A stretch of 64,000 nucleotides of DNA from Nitrobium sp046350935. Lineage in GTDB: Bacteria > Nitrospirota > Thermodesulfovibrionia > Thermodesulfovibrionales > Dissulfurispiraceae. The notes under the pieces were generated by a model. The model had not been told where the DNA came from. It ran no database searches and saw only the letters and a program-made list of their open reading frames with translations. The position numbers and the translations under genes were made by a program. The DNA lies in contig JAXLZK010000014.1 in the NCBI GenBank assembly GCA_046350935.1, positions 15,251-79,250 of the forward strand. The letters run 5' to 3'. Below, in pieces: positions 15,640 to 26,423 of the stretch; the stretch's first letter is position 1; each line of letters opens with the position of its first letter.

Positions 15640-18138
15640 ATGAAAAGAAAAGTAAGAGGCAACGGTATCGGACATCTCACCCCGCTCAAGATCACGGTCA
15701 TTTACGTGCTTGCAGGGGGTGTGTGGATCCTCTTTTCCGACGCCCTCCTTGCCGTGCTGCTGAAAAGCTCCGTTGCCATCACCTCCCTCCAGATCCTCAA
15801 GGGATTGTCCTTCGTTTCCGTGACGGCCTTGCTGCTCTACGCCCTCTTGAAAAGGGGGCTCTCCTCCATCGAGCGCTCTTCCCGCCTCCACCAGGAATCC
15901 GAGAGACGGTTCCACCTTCTCATCGAGACGGCAAATGACGCCATCGTCGTGGCGGAAGCGGAGACGGGAATCATCCTGAATGCCAACACAAAAGCCGGCC
16001 AGTTGTGCGGCAGAACGACAGAGGAGCTGATCGGAACGGACCTCCTGCAGCTTCACCCCGAAGGCGACCGGGAGAGATGCCGGAAGATCTATCTCGACCA
16101 TGCGGGGCAGGACCGGGCTTATTCCGAGTCCCTGTTTGTCTGCAACTGCCTGGGGCAGGTGATCCCGGTGGAGCTGAGCGCCACGGTCATGGAGTACGAG
16201 GGCAAGCGCATCATCCAGTGCGTCTACCATGACATCACCCGGCGCAGGGCTATGGAGGAAAAGCTCAGGGAGACCCTGGAGGAGCACGAAATCATCCTCG
16301 AAAACGCCCTGGTGGGCATTGCGTTTGCCCGGAACAGGATCGTGGAGAGGGGCAACCGGAAGTGTGAAGAGATCTTCGGCTACTCCAGGGGAGAGGTAAT
16401 CGGGCGGAGCACGGAACTCCTGTATCCTTCCCGGGAGGATTTCGAGCGGCACGGGCGCGAAATCCAGAGCCGCCTTTCCACCGGGGAGCACTATGCCGGA
16501 GAAGTGCTTCTGCGGAGGAAGGACCGGTCCCTTTTTTGGTGCAGCCTCTTCGGGCAGGCCCTCGACTCCTCCGATCTCTCGAAGGGCATCATCTGGATTA
16601 TCGAGGACGTCACCGTCCGGAAACAGGCGGAGGAGGCGCTGCGGGCCTCGCAGGAATATGCCCGCAATATCATCGAAAGCTCTCTCGATATGATCATCGC
16701 AGTGGACAACGACCGCGCCGTTACGGAATTCAACCGCGCCGCCTGCGAGGCCTTCGGGTATACGCGGGAGGAAATTCTCGGAAAGCATGTGGATGTCCTC
16801 TATGTCGACCCGGATACGGGAAAGGAGCTGCACCATTCCGTCATGAGGAACGGCAGGTGCATCCGGGAAGTCCTCAACCGGCGAAAAAACGGCGAAGCTT
16901 TCCCGAGCTTTCTTTCCGCCTCCGTCCTCCATAATGCGGAGAACGCAACAGTGGGGGTGATGGGAGTCTCCCGCGACATCACCGAACGTAAACGCGTGGA
17001 AGAGGAGCTGCTCAGGGCGCGAAAGCTCGACTCCCTCGGGGTCCTCGCCGGGGGGATCGCGCACGACTTCAACAACATTCTTACCGCCGTCATGGGGAAC
17101 ATTTCCCTTGCGCTGCTCAGCGGGAGCGGAGACTCCGAAGTAGGGAAAAGGCTTGCCGACGCGGAAAGCGCCTGCCTGAGGGCGAAGGAGCTGACCGGCA
17201 AGCTGCTCACCTTCTCGCGGGGGGGAGCCCCGGTCATGAGGACTGCATCCATCGCCGAGCTGATCAAGGAATTGGTGCGTTTCGCCCTGGTGGGGTCCAA
17301 CGTCCGCTACCGGTTCTCCATCCCCGACGACCTCTGGCCCGTGGAGATCGATGCAGAGCAGATGAGTCAGGTCGTCCATAACCTGCTCATCAACGCGGTC
17401 GAGGCGATGCCCGAAGGCGGCACCATAACGGTTGCCGCCGAAAATCTTCCTTCCGGCGCGCCTGCCGTTCCGGTGTCCGGCGAGGGGAAATATGTGAAGC
17501 TGTCTGTCAGCGACCAGGGGCACGGCATCCCGGCGGAGCATCTCCAGGGCATCTTCGACCCCTACTTCACCACGAAGCAGCACGGAAGCGGGCTGGGCCT
17601 CGCCGTCTGCTATTCGATCATAAAGAGACATCGCGGCGCCATTACCGTGGAGTCCGAGCCGGGCAGGGGCGCGACCTTCCATCTTCATCTCCCCGCCCCC
17701 GCTGTCGACGTTTCTTCCCCGAAGAGCGGGGGTGAGGGCACCGCGCTGCGGCAGGGAAAGATCCTGGTGATGGACGACGAGGAGGCGATCCGGGAGGTTG
17801 CCTGCTCCATCCTGCAGAGCATGGGATACATGGTGGAGGCGGCCGGGGAGGGTGCGGCAGCCATCGATTTGTACCGGAATGCGCAGGCTGAGGGGAGTCC
17901 CTTCGATGTGGTGATCATGGATCTGACTATCCCCGGGGCCATGGGGGGAAAGGAGGCCATACAGAAGCTTCGCGCGATCGATCCGCACGTGAAGGCGATC
18001 GTCTCGAGCGGATATTCCCACGATCCCGTTATGGCGCAGTACCGGGAGCATGGCTTCCGGGACGTTATTCTCAAGCCGTATACGGCGAAGGAGCTGAGCG
18101 AAACAGTGCACAGGGTGGTGCGCGATGTTCCCGTTTAA
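15640..18138 (+). CDS. Membrane hybrid histidine kinase with three PAS domains and receiver
   Basis: An 832-residue sensor. Two membrane helices (about 15-38 and 45-70) flank a very short external loop. Three PAS units lie at about 84-202, 212-330 and 338-452, the last ending DITERKR. The HisKA motif GGIAHDFNNIL has His475. The ATPase domain is at 570-685 (NLLINAVEAM, DQGHGI, YFTTKQHGSGLGL), followed by a C-terminal receiver (705-832) with Asp761 (VVIMDLTIP). Phosphate could move from His475 to Asp761 or on to a separate protein. I take the ATG at 15640 because the longer frame starts in the divergent promoter region. Its end overlaps the rhomboid gene by 14 bases. Confidence 0.9.
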   Translation: MKRKVRGNGIGHLTPLKITVIYVLAGGVWILFSDALLAVLLKSSVAITSLQILKGLSFVSVTALLLYALLKRGLSSIERSSRLHQESERRFHLLIETANDAIVVAEAETGIILNANTKAGQLCGRTTEELIGTDLLQLHPEGDRERCRKIYLDHAGQDRAYSESLFVCNCLGQVIPVELSATVMEYEGKRIIQCVYHDITRRRAMEEKLRETLEEHEIILENALVGIAFARNRIVERGNRKCEEIFGYSRGEVIGRSTELLYPSREDFERHGREIQSRLSTGEHYAGEVLLRRKDRSLFWCSLFGQALDSSDLSKGIIWIIEDVTVRKQAEEALRASQEYARNIIESSLDMIIAVDNDRAVTEFNRAACEAFGYTREEILGKHVDVLYVDPDTGKELHHSVMRNGRCIREVLNRRKNGEAFPSFLSASVLHNAENATVGVMGVSRDITERKRVEEELLRARKLDSLGVLAGGIAHDFNNILTAVMGNISLALLSGSGDSEVGKRLADAESACLRAKELTGKLLTFSRGGAPVMRTASIAELIKELVRFALVGSNVRYRFSIPDDLWPVEIDAEQMSQVVHNLLINAVEAMPEGGTITVAAENLPSGAPAVPVSGEGKYVKLSVSDQGHGIPAEHLQGIFDPYFTTKQHGSGLGLAVCYSIIKRHRGAITVESEPGRGATFHLHLPAPAVDVSSPKSGGEGTALRQGKILVMDDEEAIREVACSILQSMGYMVEAAGEGAAAIDLYRNAQAEGSPFDVVIMDLTIPGAMGGKEAIQKLRAIDPHVKAIVSSGYSHDPVMAQYREHGFRDVILKPYTAKELSETVHRVVRDVPV

Positions 18139-18802
18139 GGACGACAATCCCACCTCGACCACTCCTTTCGTCACCGTCGGACTGATCCTGCTGAATGTCC
18201 TCGTCTTCCTCTGGGAGCTTCTGTCGCCGCAGGGCGCCGATGAGATCGCCCTTTTCTACGGCGCGATCCCTTCCAACCTGATGTCCTTCGGGAGCGTGCA
18301 TCCGCAGCCCGTTTCTCCTGCCGTGAGTATCCTTACTTCCATGTTCCTCCACGGGGGGATCCTCCATGTCGCCGGAAATATGCTCTATCTCTGGATTTTC
18401 GGCGACAATATCGAGGACTCCCTGGGACATCTCAAGTTCCTGCTTTTTTACCTCTTCTCGGGCGCTGCCGCCGCCTACTCCCATGCCGCGACCAACGCCG
18501 GCTCCGTCATCCCCATGATCGGGGCGAGCGGCGCCATCTCGGGAATTTTAGGCGCGTACCTCCTCCTCTTCCCCCGTGCGCGGGTCCATACCCTCGTTAT
18601 TTTCGGCTTTTTCTGGCAGGTTGTCAGAATCCCCGCGGTGGTGGTCATCCTCTTCTGGGTGGTGATCCAGCTTGTCAGCGGGCTCGCCACCAAGTCAGCG
18701 CAGCAGGGCGGCGTGGCATGGTTTGCCCATCTGGGCGGCTTCCTGGCAGGGGTGCTTACGATCAAGCTGTGGATGCCTGCGCGGAAAAAGCTCAGAGGGT
18801 AG
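18125..18802 (+). CDS. Rhomboid-family intramembrane serine protease
   Basis: A 225-residue membrane protein with about six hydrophobic helices. Rhomboids cut substrate helices inside the membrane using a Ser-His dyad. The serine is in GASGAISGILGAY (the GxSG motif), the histidine in FAHLGGFLAGV, and the conserved MFLHGGILHVAGNMLYLWIFG supplies the oxyanion Asn and His residues. The start overlaps the hybrid kinase gene by 14 bp, so the two are probably co-expressed; whether the protease acts on that sensor pathway is unknown. Confidence 0.92.
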   Translation: MFPFKDDNPTSTTPFVTVGLILLNVLVFLWELLSPQGADEIALFYGAIPSNLMSFGSVHPQPVSPAVSILTSMFLHGGILHVAGNMLYLWIFGDNIEDSLGHLKFLLFYLFSGAAAAYSHAATNAGSVIPMIGASGAISGILGAYLLLFPRARVHTLVIFGFFWQVVRIPAVVVILFWVVIQLVSGLATKSAQQGGVAWFAHLGGFLAGVLTIKLWMPARKKLRG

Positions 18803-18981
18803 CAGGGGAGAAGGAGACCCTTCACCCAGCGGGTATGCCGGTGCAACGGCCTCGTGCGGGGCGGACGGAGCGAAAAGTGAGCGGAAAAGCAGGTATGTTG
18901 CAATTTCATTAAAAAACTGCAAAAATTGATAAAAACATCAGATAACCAGCAATAATCTTCTATATTCCTCCCGGGAAGCCC
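18803..18981. other. Non-coding leader region upstream of groESL
   Basis: No gene supported. The sequence becomes AT-rich toward 18900-18960, as expected before a promoter. Together with the promoter and CIRCE below, it fills the 315-bp space between the rhomboid gene and groES. Confidence 0.5.
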
Positions 18982-19011
18982 TTGATTAGGATATCGGTTT
19001 CACGGTATATT
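18982..19011 (+). promoter_or_regulatory. Sigma-70-type promoter of groESL
   Basis: A -35 box TTGATT (18982-18987), 18-bp spacer and -10 box TATATT (19006-19011). The -10 box abuts the CIRCE operator, so a bound repressor would block the polymerase. Confidence 0.75.
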
Positions 19012-19036
19012 AGCACTCATCAGCAGTGAGTGCTAA
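19010..19036 (+). promoter_or_regulatory. CIRCE operator (HrcA binding site)
   Basis: Perfect match to the CIRCE inverted repeat TTAGCACTC-N9-GAGTGCTAA. HrcA binds it and represses chaperonin genes until heat or misfolded protein titrates GroEL. hrcA itself is not in the window. Confidence 0.97.
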
Positions 19037-19117
19037 TAAGTTTTTCAGGCAACCACTCAGCCAGGAGCCGGAAAACGGCGGAGAGCTGGAGATTACTATT
19101 CAACAAGGAGGAAAGCG

Positions 19118-19381
19118 ATGAAGATCAAACCGCTCAAGGACAGGGTAGTGGTGAAGTACTCGGATGAGGAGCTGGAAAAGACGGCGGGAGGGATTTACGT
19201 TCCCGACGTGGCGAAGGAGAAGCCCCAGAAGGGCATTGTCGACGCGGTGGGCTCGGAAGTGCAGGAGGTAAAGGCAGGGGATACGGTACTTTTTGACAAA
19301 TACTCCGGCTCGAAGATCAAGATCGACAATACGGAGTATCTCATTGTGAAAGAAGAAGATCTTTTGGGAATCATTGCATAA
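19118..19381 (+). CDS. groES: Co-chaperonin GroES
   Basis: The 10-kDa lid of the GroEL folding chamber, forming a heptamer. 87 residues, somewhat shorter than the usual 95. It has the start MKIKPLKDRVVVK, the GGIYVPD beginning of the mobile loop, VGSEVQEVKAGDTVLFDKYSG and the terminal YLIVKEEDLLGII. Strong ribosome site (aaggagg) before ATG 19118. It lies under CIRCE control and is followed 20 bp later by groEL. Confidence 0.97.
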   Translation: MKIKPLKDRVVVKYSDEELEKTAGGIYVPDVAKEKPQKGIVDAVGSEVQEVKAGDTVLFDKYSGSKIKIDNTEYLIVKEEDLLGIIA

Positions 19382-19401
19382 GGAAAGGAGGAAGAACGAA
19401 T

Positions 19402-21036
<1,635 letters not shown>

Positions 21037-21065
21037 AACCGAAACTCTCTGGTGCGTATACGCTG

Positions 21066-21099
21066 AAAAGGGGCGGTCCGGAAATGGATCGCCCCTTTT
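21066..21099 (+). terminator. Intrinsic terminator after groEL
   Basis: AAAAGGGGCG / CGCCCCTTTT stem, extended by four further pairs (one G-T) around a 6-base loop, ending in TTTT. Lies 30 bp after the groEL stop. Confidence 0.85.
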
Positions 21100-21185
21100 G
21101 TATCGGTAAGGTGAAATTGTAGTGTGCGCTCCCTATCTGGTATCATTAAAAAAACAGCCTGCTGCTCCATGACAGCCTGAATCCC

Positions 21186-22235
21186 ATGAAGAGCAATCTG
21201 AAAATAATAGTCCTTTCCATCGCCTCCCTCTTTATCGCCTATGTGGGACTTCAGCTTTTCGTTCCCACCGACTGGAGCGGCAGGCAGGTGGAAGTGCAGA
21301 TCCCCGAAGGGGCGACATACCGCCAGGCCCTGTCCCTTCTCGCCCGGAACAACCTTATCAGGGACAGGAATCTCTTCGTCCTTCTCGGCAAGCTGACGGG
21401 GTTTGATAAGAAGGTGCGGGCCGGATACTACTCGTTTTTCGGGAGGATGACCCCGTACCAGGTGTATAAGCGGCTGCGGGACGGAAGGATCATCGAGTTC
21501 GAGGTGACGGTCCTCGAAGGGGACAGCCTTCCGGAGATCGGCGCCAGGCTCGCCGCCTACAGGATCTCCTCGGTTGAGGAGTTCGGCCGGCTTGCGCGGG
21601 ATCCCGATCTCCTCAGGGAGCTGGACGTTCAAGGGCCCAGTCTCGAAGGGTACCTCTTTCCGCAGACCTACAAAATCCCCAAGGGGGTCCCCCCGAGGGC
21701 TGTGCTGCGGGTGATGGTGCGGACCCTGCGCGAGGCGTTCGACAGCAGGCTTCAGGAGCGTGCCCGGACCCTGGGCTGGAGCGAAAACGGAGTGCTGACC
21801 CTCGCCTCCATCATCGAGAAAGAGGCGGTGGCGGACAGCGAGAGGCCGGTGATCTCTGCCGTCTACCATAACCGGATCCGGCTGGGAATGCCCCTGCAGG
21901 CCGACCCCACCGCGATTTACGGCGTCAAGAGCTCCCGGGAGAGAATAACGCCGCAGGACCTCAGGAAGAAGACGGAGTACAATACCTATACCATCAAGGG
22001 TCTTCCTCCGGGGCCCATCGCCTCGCCGGGGAAAAAATCCATTCTCGCCGCGTTGTACCCTGCCGAGGTGTCGTATCTGTACTTCGTATCCCGTGGAAAC
22101 GGCACTCATTACTTTTCGAGGACCCTCGCGGAGCATAGCGCCGCGATCCGGCGGATACGGGAGCAGAGGGCGGCTTCGGGCGGAGAGGCAGAGGAGACCC
22201 TTGCCCTGCCGGCGGCCGATCCTGAGGAGCAGTAG
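21186..22235 (+). CDS. mltG: Endolytic murein transglycosylase MltG
   Basis: Membrane-anchored enzyme that cuts nascent glycan strands and so ends peptidoglycan chain growth. 349 residues. One N-terminal membrane helix (about 7-24) and a LysM-like segment (PEGATYRQALSLLARNNLI) precede the YceG catalytic domain. The catalytic Glu is in LASIIEKEA, and LEGYLFPQTY, QADPTAIYG and PPGPIASPGKKSILAALYP are family signatures. It is followed 8 bp later by ispG. Confidence 0.94.
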   Translation: MKSNLKIIVLSIASLFIAYVGLQLFVPTDWSGRQVEVQIPEGATYRQALSLLARNNLIRDRNLFVLLGKLTGFDKKVRAGYYSFFGRMTPYQVYKRLRDGRIIEFEVTVLEGDSLPEIGARLAAYRISSVEEFGRLARDPDLLRELDVQGPSLEGYLFPQTYKIPKGVPPRAVLRVMVRTLREAFDSRLQERARTLGWSENGVLTLASIIEKEAVADSERPVISAVYHNRIRLGMPLQADPTAIYGVKSSRERITPQDLRKKTEYNTYTIKGLPPGPIASPGKKSILAALYPAEVSYLYFVSRGNGTHYFSRTLAEHSAAIRRIREQRAASGGEAEETLALPAADPEEQ

Positions 22236-22243
22236 GCAGCCGC

Positions 22244-23299
22244 ATGATTACCCGAAAGAACACAAGACAGATCAAGGTGGGGCCGGTTTCCATCGGCGGG
22301 TGCAGCCCTGTTTCGGTGCAGTCCATGACGAAGACCGATACGCGGGACGTGCAGGCCACGGTGCTCCAGATCCGCGCCCTGGAGTCCGCAGGCTGCGAGA
22401 TCCTGCGCCTTGCCGTGCCGGACATGGACGCTGCCCGGGCGCTCGGTCCCATCCGGCGTGAATCGGGCATTCCCCTTATCGCAGATATCCATTTCGATTG
22501 GAGGCTGGCCCTGGAGTCTGTACGGCAGGGCGTGGACGGACTGCGGCTCAATCCCGGCAATATCGGGGCGGAGTGGAAGATCCGGGAGGTGGTCCTTGCA
22601 GCCCGGGAAAGGGGAATCCCCATACGGATAGGGGTCAATGCGGGCTCCCTGGAGAAGGAGCTGCTGGAGAAGTACGGGCACCCCTCTCCCGAGGCCCTTG
22701 TGGAGAGCGCGGAGGGGCACATCAGGATCCTCGAAGAGATGAACTTTCCGTATATTAAAGTGTCCCTGAAGGCTTCCAATGTACTAAGGACCGTCGAAGC
22801 GTACCGCCTTTTTTCGGAAAAGTACGACTACCCCCTGCATATCGGCATCTCCGAGGCGGGTCCTCCCTTCACCGGAATGATCAAGAGTTCGGTGGGGCTC
22901 GGGATTCTCCTGGCCGAAGGAATCGGGGATACGGTGCGGGTTTCCCTCACCGCGGAGCCCGAAGAGGAGGTGCGGGTCGCCTATGAGATACTGCAGTCTC
23001 TCGGGCTCAGGAGGCGGGGGGCGGAAATCATTTCCTGCCCCACCTGCGGGAGGTGCCAGATCGAGCTGAGGCCCCTGGCGCAGAAGGTGGAGGCCATTCT
23101 CAAGGGAGTAGACAAGCCCATCAGCGTTGCGGTGATGGGCTGCGTGGTGAACGGTCCCGGCGAGGCGCGGGAGGCGGACTTCGGCATTGCGGGAGGCAAG
23201 GGCATCGGCCTCGTCTTCAGGAAGGGCGAAGTGGTAAAGACGGTAAGGGAGGACGAGCTGCTGGACGAGCTGATCCGGCTGATCGAAGGAAGCTCATAG
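22244..23299 (+). CDS. ispG: 4-hydroxy-3-methylbut-2-enyl diphosphate synthase IspG
   Basis: Iron-sulfur enzyme of the MEP isoprenoid pathway that converts MEcPP to HMBPP. 351 residues. An N-terminal TIM barrel (SVQSMTKTDTRDV, ADIHFDWRLAL, RLNPGNIG) is followed by the [4Fe-4S] domain with cysteines in ISCPTCGRCQIEL and AVMGCVVNGPGEA plus the adjacent conserved Glu. This is the short bacterial form without an inserted domain. It shares an apparent transcription unit with mltG and the following methyltransferase. Confidence 0.97.
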   Translation: MITRKNTRQIKVGPVSIGGCSPVSVQSMTKTDTRDVQATVLQIRALESAGCEILRLAVPDMDAARALGPIRRESGIPLIADIHFDWRLALESVRQGVDGLRLNPGNIGAEWKIREVVLAARERGIPIRIGVNAGSLEKELLEKYGHPSPEALVESAEGHIRILEEMNFPYIKVSLKASNVLRTVEAYRLFSEKYDYPLHIGISEAGPPFTGMIKSSVGLGILLAEGIGDTVRVSLTAEPEEEVRVAYEILQSLGLRRRGAEIISCPTCGRCQIELRPLAQKVEAILKGVDKPISVAVMGCVVNGPGEAREADFGIAGGKGIGLVFRKGEVVKTVREDELLDELIRLIEGSS

Positions 23300-23342
23300 T
23301 TCAGAAGTGATTGCTGATGGCGGAGGGAAGCAGGGGATTTTG

Positions 23343-24167
23343 ATGAGCGACACGCCGCAGGCCATGGACCGGGAGGTCTTCAGCCTTGACGGTTTGAGAG
23401 ATGTCCGGGTATACCAGAGAAAGGACGGCTACCGGTTCTCGGTGGACGCCCTCCTTCTCTATTCCTTTGTCGGCCTGCAGAGGGTGAAGAGCATCGCTGA
23501 TATTGGAGCAGGGTCCGGTATCATCGGTCTGCTCCTGGCACGGAAATACCCGGCGGCGAAGATTGTTTTTATCGAAGTGCAGGAGAACCTCGCCCGGCTT
23601 GCGGAGAGGAACTGCATCATGAACGGGGTGGAGGACAGGGCGCAGGTCCTCCATGCCGACGTGAAGGAAATACGGGGCCGGATACGGGAAATCTACAGTA
23701 TGCAGTCCCAGGCGGGCCTGCGGGCATCGGGCGGCAAAGGAACGGGAAGCAGCGATTTCGGGGGGCTGATGAGCTCCTTCGATCTTGTCGTCTCGAATCC
23801 TCCCTTCCGGAAACCCAGGACAGGCAAGCTCAGCAACGGAGAGGAGAGGGCCGTTGCACGGCACGAAATCATGCTTCCCCTGGAAGATCTGGTAAGCGCC
23901 GTGGCGCTGATGCTGAAGCCCCGCGGACGGTTCTGCATGATCTACCTGCCCGAGAGACTGGCCGATGCCGTACGGGTGATGAGCTCCCACGGGCTGGAAC
24001 CGAAGCGCCTGCGTTTTGTGCATTCCAGCGCGTCCACCGAAGCGAAGATGGCGCTGATCGAGGCGGTAAAGGGGGCAAGGGCGGGGCTGACGACGGAGCC
24101 GCCCCTGTTCCTGTATGACAGGGACGGGCGCTATACGGAGGAGATGAGGGGATACTACGGGAAGTGA
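23343..24167 (+). CDS. TrmN6/YfiC-like adenine-N6 methyltransferase
   Basis: SAM-dependent methyltransferase of the family that methylates A37 of tRNA1(Val). The SAM-binding loop is SIADIGAGSGIIGLLLA, and the amino-methylase motif IV is VVSNPPFRK (NPPF). The protein begins near VYQRKDGYRFSVDALLLYSFV, as in the family. 274 residues from the ATG at 23343, chosen because an aggggat stretch precedes it; the longer frame has no ribosome site. The RNA target cannot be proven from sequence. Confidence 0.85.
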   Translation: MSDTPQAMDREVFSLDGLRDVRVYQRKDGYRFSVDALLLYSFVGLQRVKSIADIGAGSGIIGLLLARKYPAAKIVFIEVQENLARLAERNCIMNGVEDRAQVLHADVKEIRGRIREIYSMQSQAGLRASGGKGTGSSDFGGLMSSFDLVVSNPPFRKPRTGKLSNGEERAVARHEIMLPLEDLVSAVALMLKPRGRFCMIYLPERLADAVRVMSSHGLEPKRLRFVHSSASTEAKMALIEAVKGARAGLTTEPPLFLYDRDGRYTEEMRGYYGK

Positions 24168-24230
24168 ACCGCCGGGCAGTCGGATCTTCTCCCGACCCCG
24201 GACAGATGACCTGAAAGACTGCGGCCCGTA

Positions 24231-24971
24231 TCAGGGGCAGCCGAGAGAGTGTTTTTCCGGGAGGATAATGGGAAAAAGATTCTGCCTTTCCTCCTGGGGC
24301 AGGAGGGCACTGAGCTTCTTTATATCGAAGATGATGACCTCTCCTCTCTTCACCTTCACCAGATTTATCTTTTCGAGCTTGTGGAGTTCCCTGCAAAGGA
24401 CCTCCCTGACCGTTCCGATCCTGAAGGCCATCTCGTCCTGGGTGGGGACATTGGTAAGGACAATAGGCTTGCCGGTACTGTTTCCGTCACGGACCAGCTC
24501 AAGGAGAAGCTTTATTATCCTCTCCCGCACATCCCTGAGGGCGATCTCCGCCGCAAAAGCCTTGAGTCTCTTTATCCTCGTGCCGAAGTCGCCGAGCATC
24601 CTGATGCCTATCTCCGGGTAGGTATAGATGAGGCTTTCAAATCCCTTTTTTTCTATCGAGAGGAGCTCCGAATCCTTGAGTGCATACGCATTGGCCTCAT
24701 ATTTCCCCTCATTGAAAAGGATGGTATCTCCGAGGAAGGCCCCCTGACCCGCATGGTGAAGGACGATCTTCTTCCCGTCCTCTCCTATCTGGGATATCTC
24801 TACCAGTCCTCCCTTAATAATATAAAGGCTCGTGCATGTATCGCAGGACGTAAAGAGACGCTCCCCTTTGAGAAGCCTTCTGTCATGTGAGTAGTCGAGG
24901 ATCGAGCAGACGATCTCCTCCTTTAACCCTCTGAAGTAGGGAATCAAGGTGAGAGCTTCGCAGTTTTTCAT
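24231..24971 (-). CDS. Crp/Fnr-family transcriptional regulator
   Basis: A 246-residue regulator. A cyclic-nucleotide-binding-like beta-roll (about 20-130) is followed by the dimer helix and a winged helix-turn-helix (about 170-215, VPTQDEMAFRIGTVREVLCRELHKLEKINLVKV). Cysteines occur near the N-terminus (Cys4, Cys22, Cys43, Cys46), including CDTC, but the classical Fnr spacing for an oxygen-sensing cluster is not clear. It diverges from dsrA across a 237-bp region, so it is the obvious candidate to control dsrAB in response to redox state; that link is inference. Confidence 0.88.
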   Translation of the reverse strand: MKNCEALTLIPYFRGLKEEIVCSILDYSHDRRLLKGERLFTSCDTCTSLYIIKGGLVEISQIGEDGKKIVLHHAGQGAFLGDTILFNEGKYEANAYALKDSELLSIEKKGFESLIYTYPEIGIRMLGDFGTRIKRLKAFAAEIALRDVRERIIKLLLELVRDGNSTGKPIVLTNVPTQDEMAFRIGTVREVLCRELHKLEKINLVKVKRGEVIIFDIKKLSALLPQEERQNLFPIILPEKHSLGCP

Positions 24972-25208
24972 GTTTCATAGTATCTTATTTCCGAAAAGTA
25001 AGGCAAGCCGGGCCGATTGGCGGACAATTATATCAATAGAGATCACTACGAATCGATTTCACGCTGCAGGGGGTGCGGTAAGCTCCCGTCCGCATACAGC
25101 TTGCACGCCTGAAGCCAAAGGCCGTTGAAACGTGATAAAAGTCATAGTCCTCTCTCCTGTCAGGACGATAAAGTACGGGTAAGGTATCCTAGAAAGGAGG
25201 AGGGAATT
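24972..25208. promoter_or_regulatory. Divergent control region between crp-like gene and dsrA
   Basis: AT-rich around 25025-25050, where both promoters could lie. An ATTGG..ATCAAT pair near 25017-25038 loosely recalls an Fnr half-site pair but has the wrong spacing. A strong ribosome site, aaaggagg, precedes the dsrA ATG. Confidence 0.4.
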
Positions 25209-26423
25209 ATGTCTGAGAAAGACTCTGAAGTGGTATCAGGCGGAGAGCCGGAGCAGAAAGGCGCGGCCCCCGGGACCCCGTACATGGACGAACTCTGCAA
25301 GGGTCCCTGGCCGAGTCATGCAAAAGAGCTGAAGAGGACCCGCTATCCCGTCATGATGTATGAAGAGGGCATCAGGCAGTGCTCCACGCAGTGGGGGCAC
25401 GGGGGCATGTCTTCGGTGCCGGGGTTGGGTTCCGGGGCGATTGCGAGAAAGTCGAGAAGGCCCGATATCGTCAGCCACTCGAACCTGATCAGAGTGCTCG
25501 GAAACCCGGGAAATTTTTACAACACGCAAGCTTTCAGAAAGATCTGCGCGCTTACCGAGACATACGGCGATGCCTCTCTCCATGTCCTTACGACGAACTC
25601 GAATATAGAAATCTGCGGGATAATGAATGACCAGCAGATGAAGGCGGTCACCGCGGAGCTCAACGCCATGGGCTACGATGTGGGCTCCGCAGGGGATGCC
25701 ATACGGAATATCCCCGACTGTATGGGGCCTGCGCTCTGCGAGTATGCGACCGTCGATGCCCCGCGCCTGAAGCACTTCATGACCAAACACTACATAGACG
25801 ACATCCAGTATCCGCGGTTCCCCTTCAAGATCAAGACCAAAATGGCAGGGTGCCCCAATGACTGCGGAAAGGCTCTCCTCCATGGAGACATAGGAATAAT
25901 CGGGGTCTTCAGGGACCTGCCGAAAGTTGACGACAAGAGACTTTCGGAATGGGTGGAGAAGGGAGGGGCTATCGGACGGGTCTGCGCTGCCTGCCCGACG
26001 GACGCGATGCAGTGGGAGGGAGAGAGGCTTGTCATCGACGGCGAGAGATGCATACGCTGCATGTATTGCATAAACCGGGTGCCGGCCATAAAACCGGGAG
26101 ACGACCGGGGCGTAGCCGTCACGGTGGGCGGGAACATGAAGGGAAAATACGGACCCAAAAAAGGAAAGGTCGTGTTCCCCTTTATCAAGGCGGAGGCCCC
26201 CGACTACAAGGAGCTTGTGGCCGCCTACGATAAAATCTGCGCGGTGTACGACGATCACGGGAAGAAGAAGGAGAGGGTGGGAGACCTGATGCAGAGGGTC
26301 GGATTCGACAAGTTCCTCGAGTGGTGCGGTGTCGAGGTCACGACAATGCATTTCTCGTCACCGCGGAGGAACACCTTTTATCACTGGGGCGTTGAGGGCG
26401 AGCAAGGAGGCACCCATGAGTAA
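25209..26423 (+). CDS. dsrA: Dissimilatory sulfite reductase alpha-like subunit, divergent
   Basis: Alpha subunit of a DsrAB-type siroheme enzyme of sulfite/sulfide metabolism. 404 residues, about 30 shorter than Desulfovibrio DsrA, mostly in the N-terminal third. It has the full cluster motif C-x5-C (Cys171, Cys177) and C-x3-C (Cys215, Cys219; AGCPNDC). The basic residues expected to hold sulfite are kept: Arg80, Arg95, Arg166 and K-x-K-x-K at 207-211. A ferredoxin-like insert has Cys262 (CPT) and Cys281, Cys284, Cys287. Start at 25209 chosen for the aaaggagg ahead. It overlaps dsrB by 8 bp. No dsrC, dsrD or dsrMKJOP lies nearby. Confidence 0.9.
   Translation: MSEKDSEVVSGGEPEQKGAAPGTPYMDELCKGPWPSHAKELKRTRYPVMMYEEGIRQCSTQWGHGGMSSVPGLGSGAIARKSRRPDIVSHSNLIRVLGNPGNFYNTQAFRKICALTETYGDASLHVLTTNSNIEICGIMNDQQMKAVTAELNAMGYDVGSAGDAIRNIPDCMGPALCEYATVDAPRLKHFMTKHYIDDIQYPRFPFKIKTKMAGCPNDCGKALLHGDIGIIGVFRDLPKVDDKRLSEWVEKGGAIGRVCAACPTDAMQWEGERLVIDGERCIRCMYCINRVPAIKPGDDRGVAVTVGGNMKGKYGPKKGKVVFPFIKAEAPDYKELVAAYDKICAVYDDHGKKKERVGDLMQRVGFDKFLEWCGVEVTTMHFSSPRRNTFYHWGVEGEQGGTHE

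Noticed and set aside
15592..18174. 860-codon minus-strand frame
   Set aside because: Antisense of the hybrid histidine kinase, which carries all expected motifs.
25017..25038. Fnr/Crp site before dsrA
   Set aside because: ATTGG and ATCAAT halves are spaced too far apart for TTGAT-N4-ATCAA; not supported.
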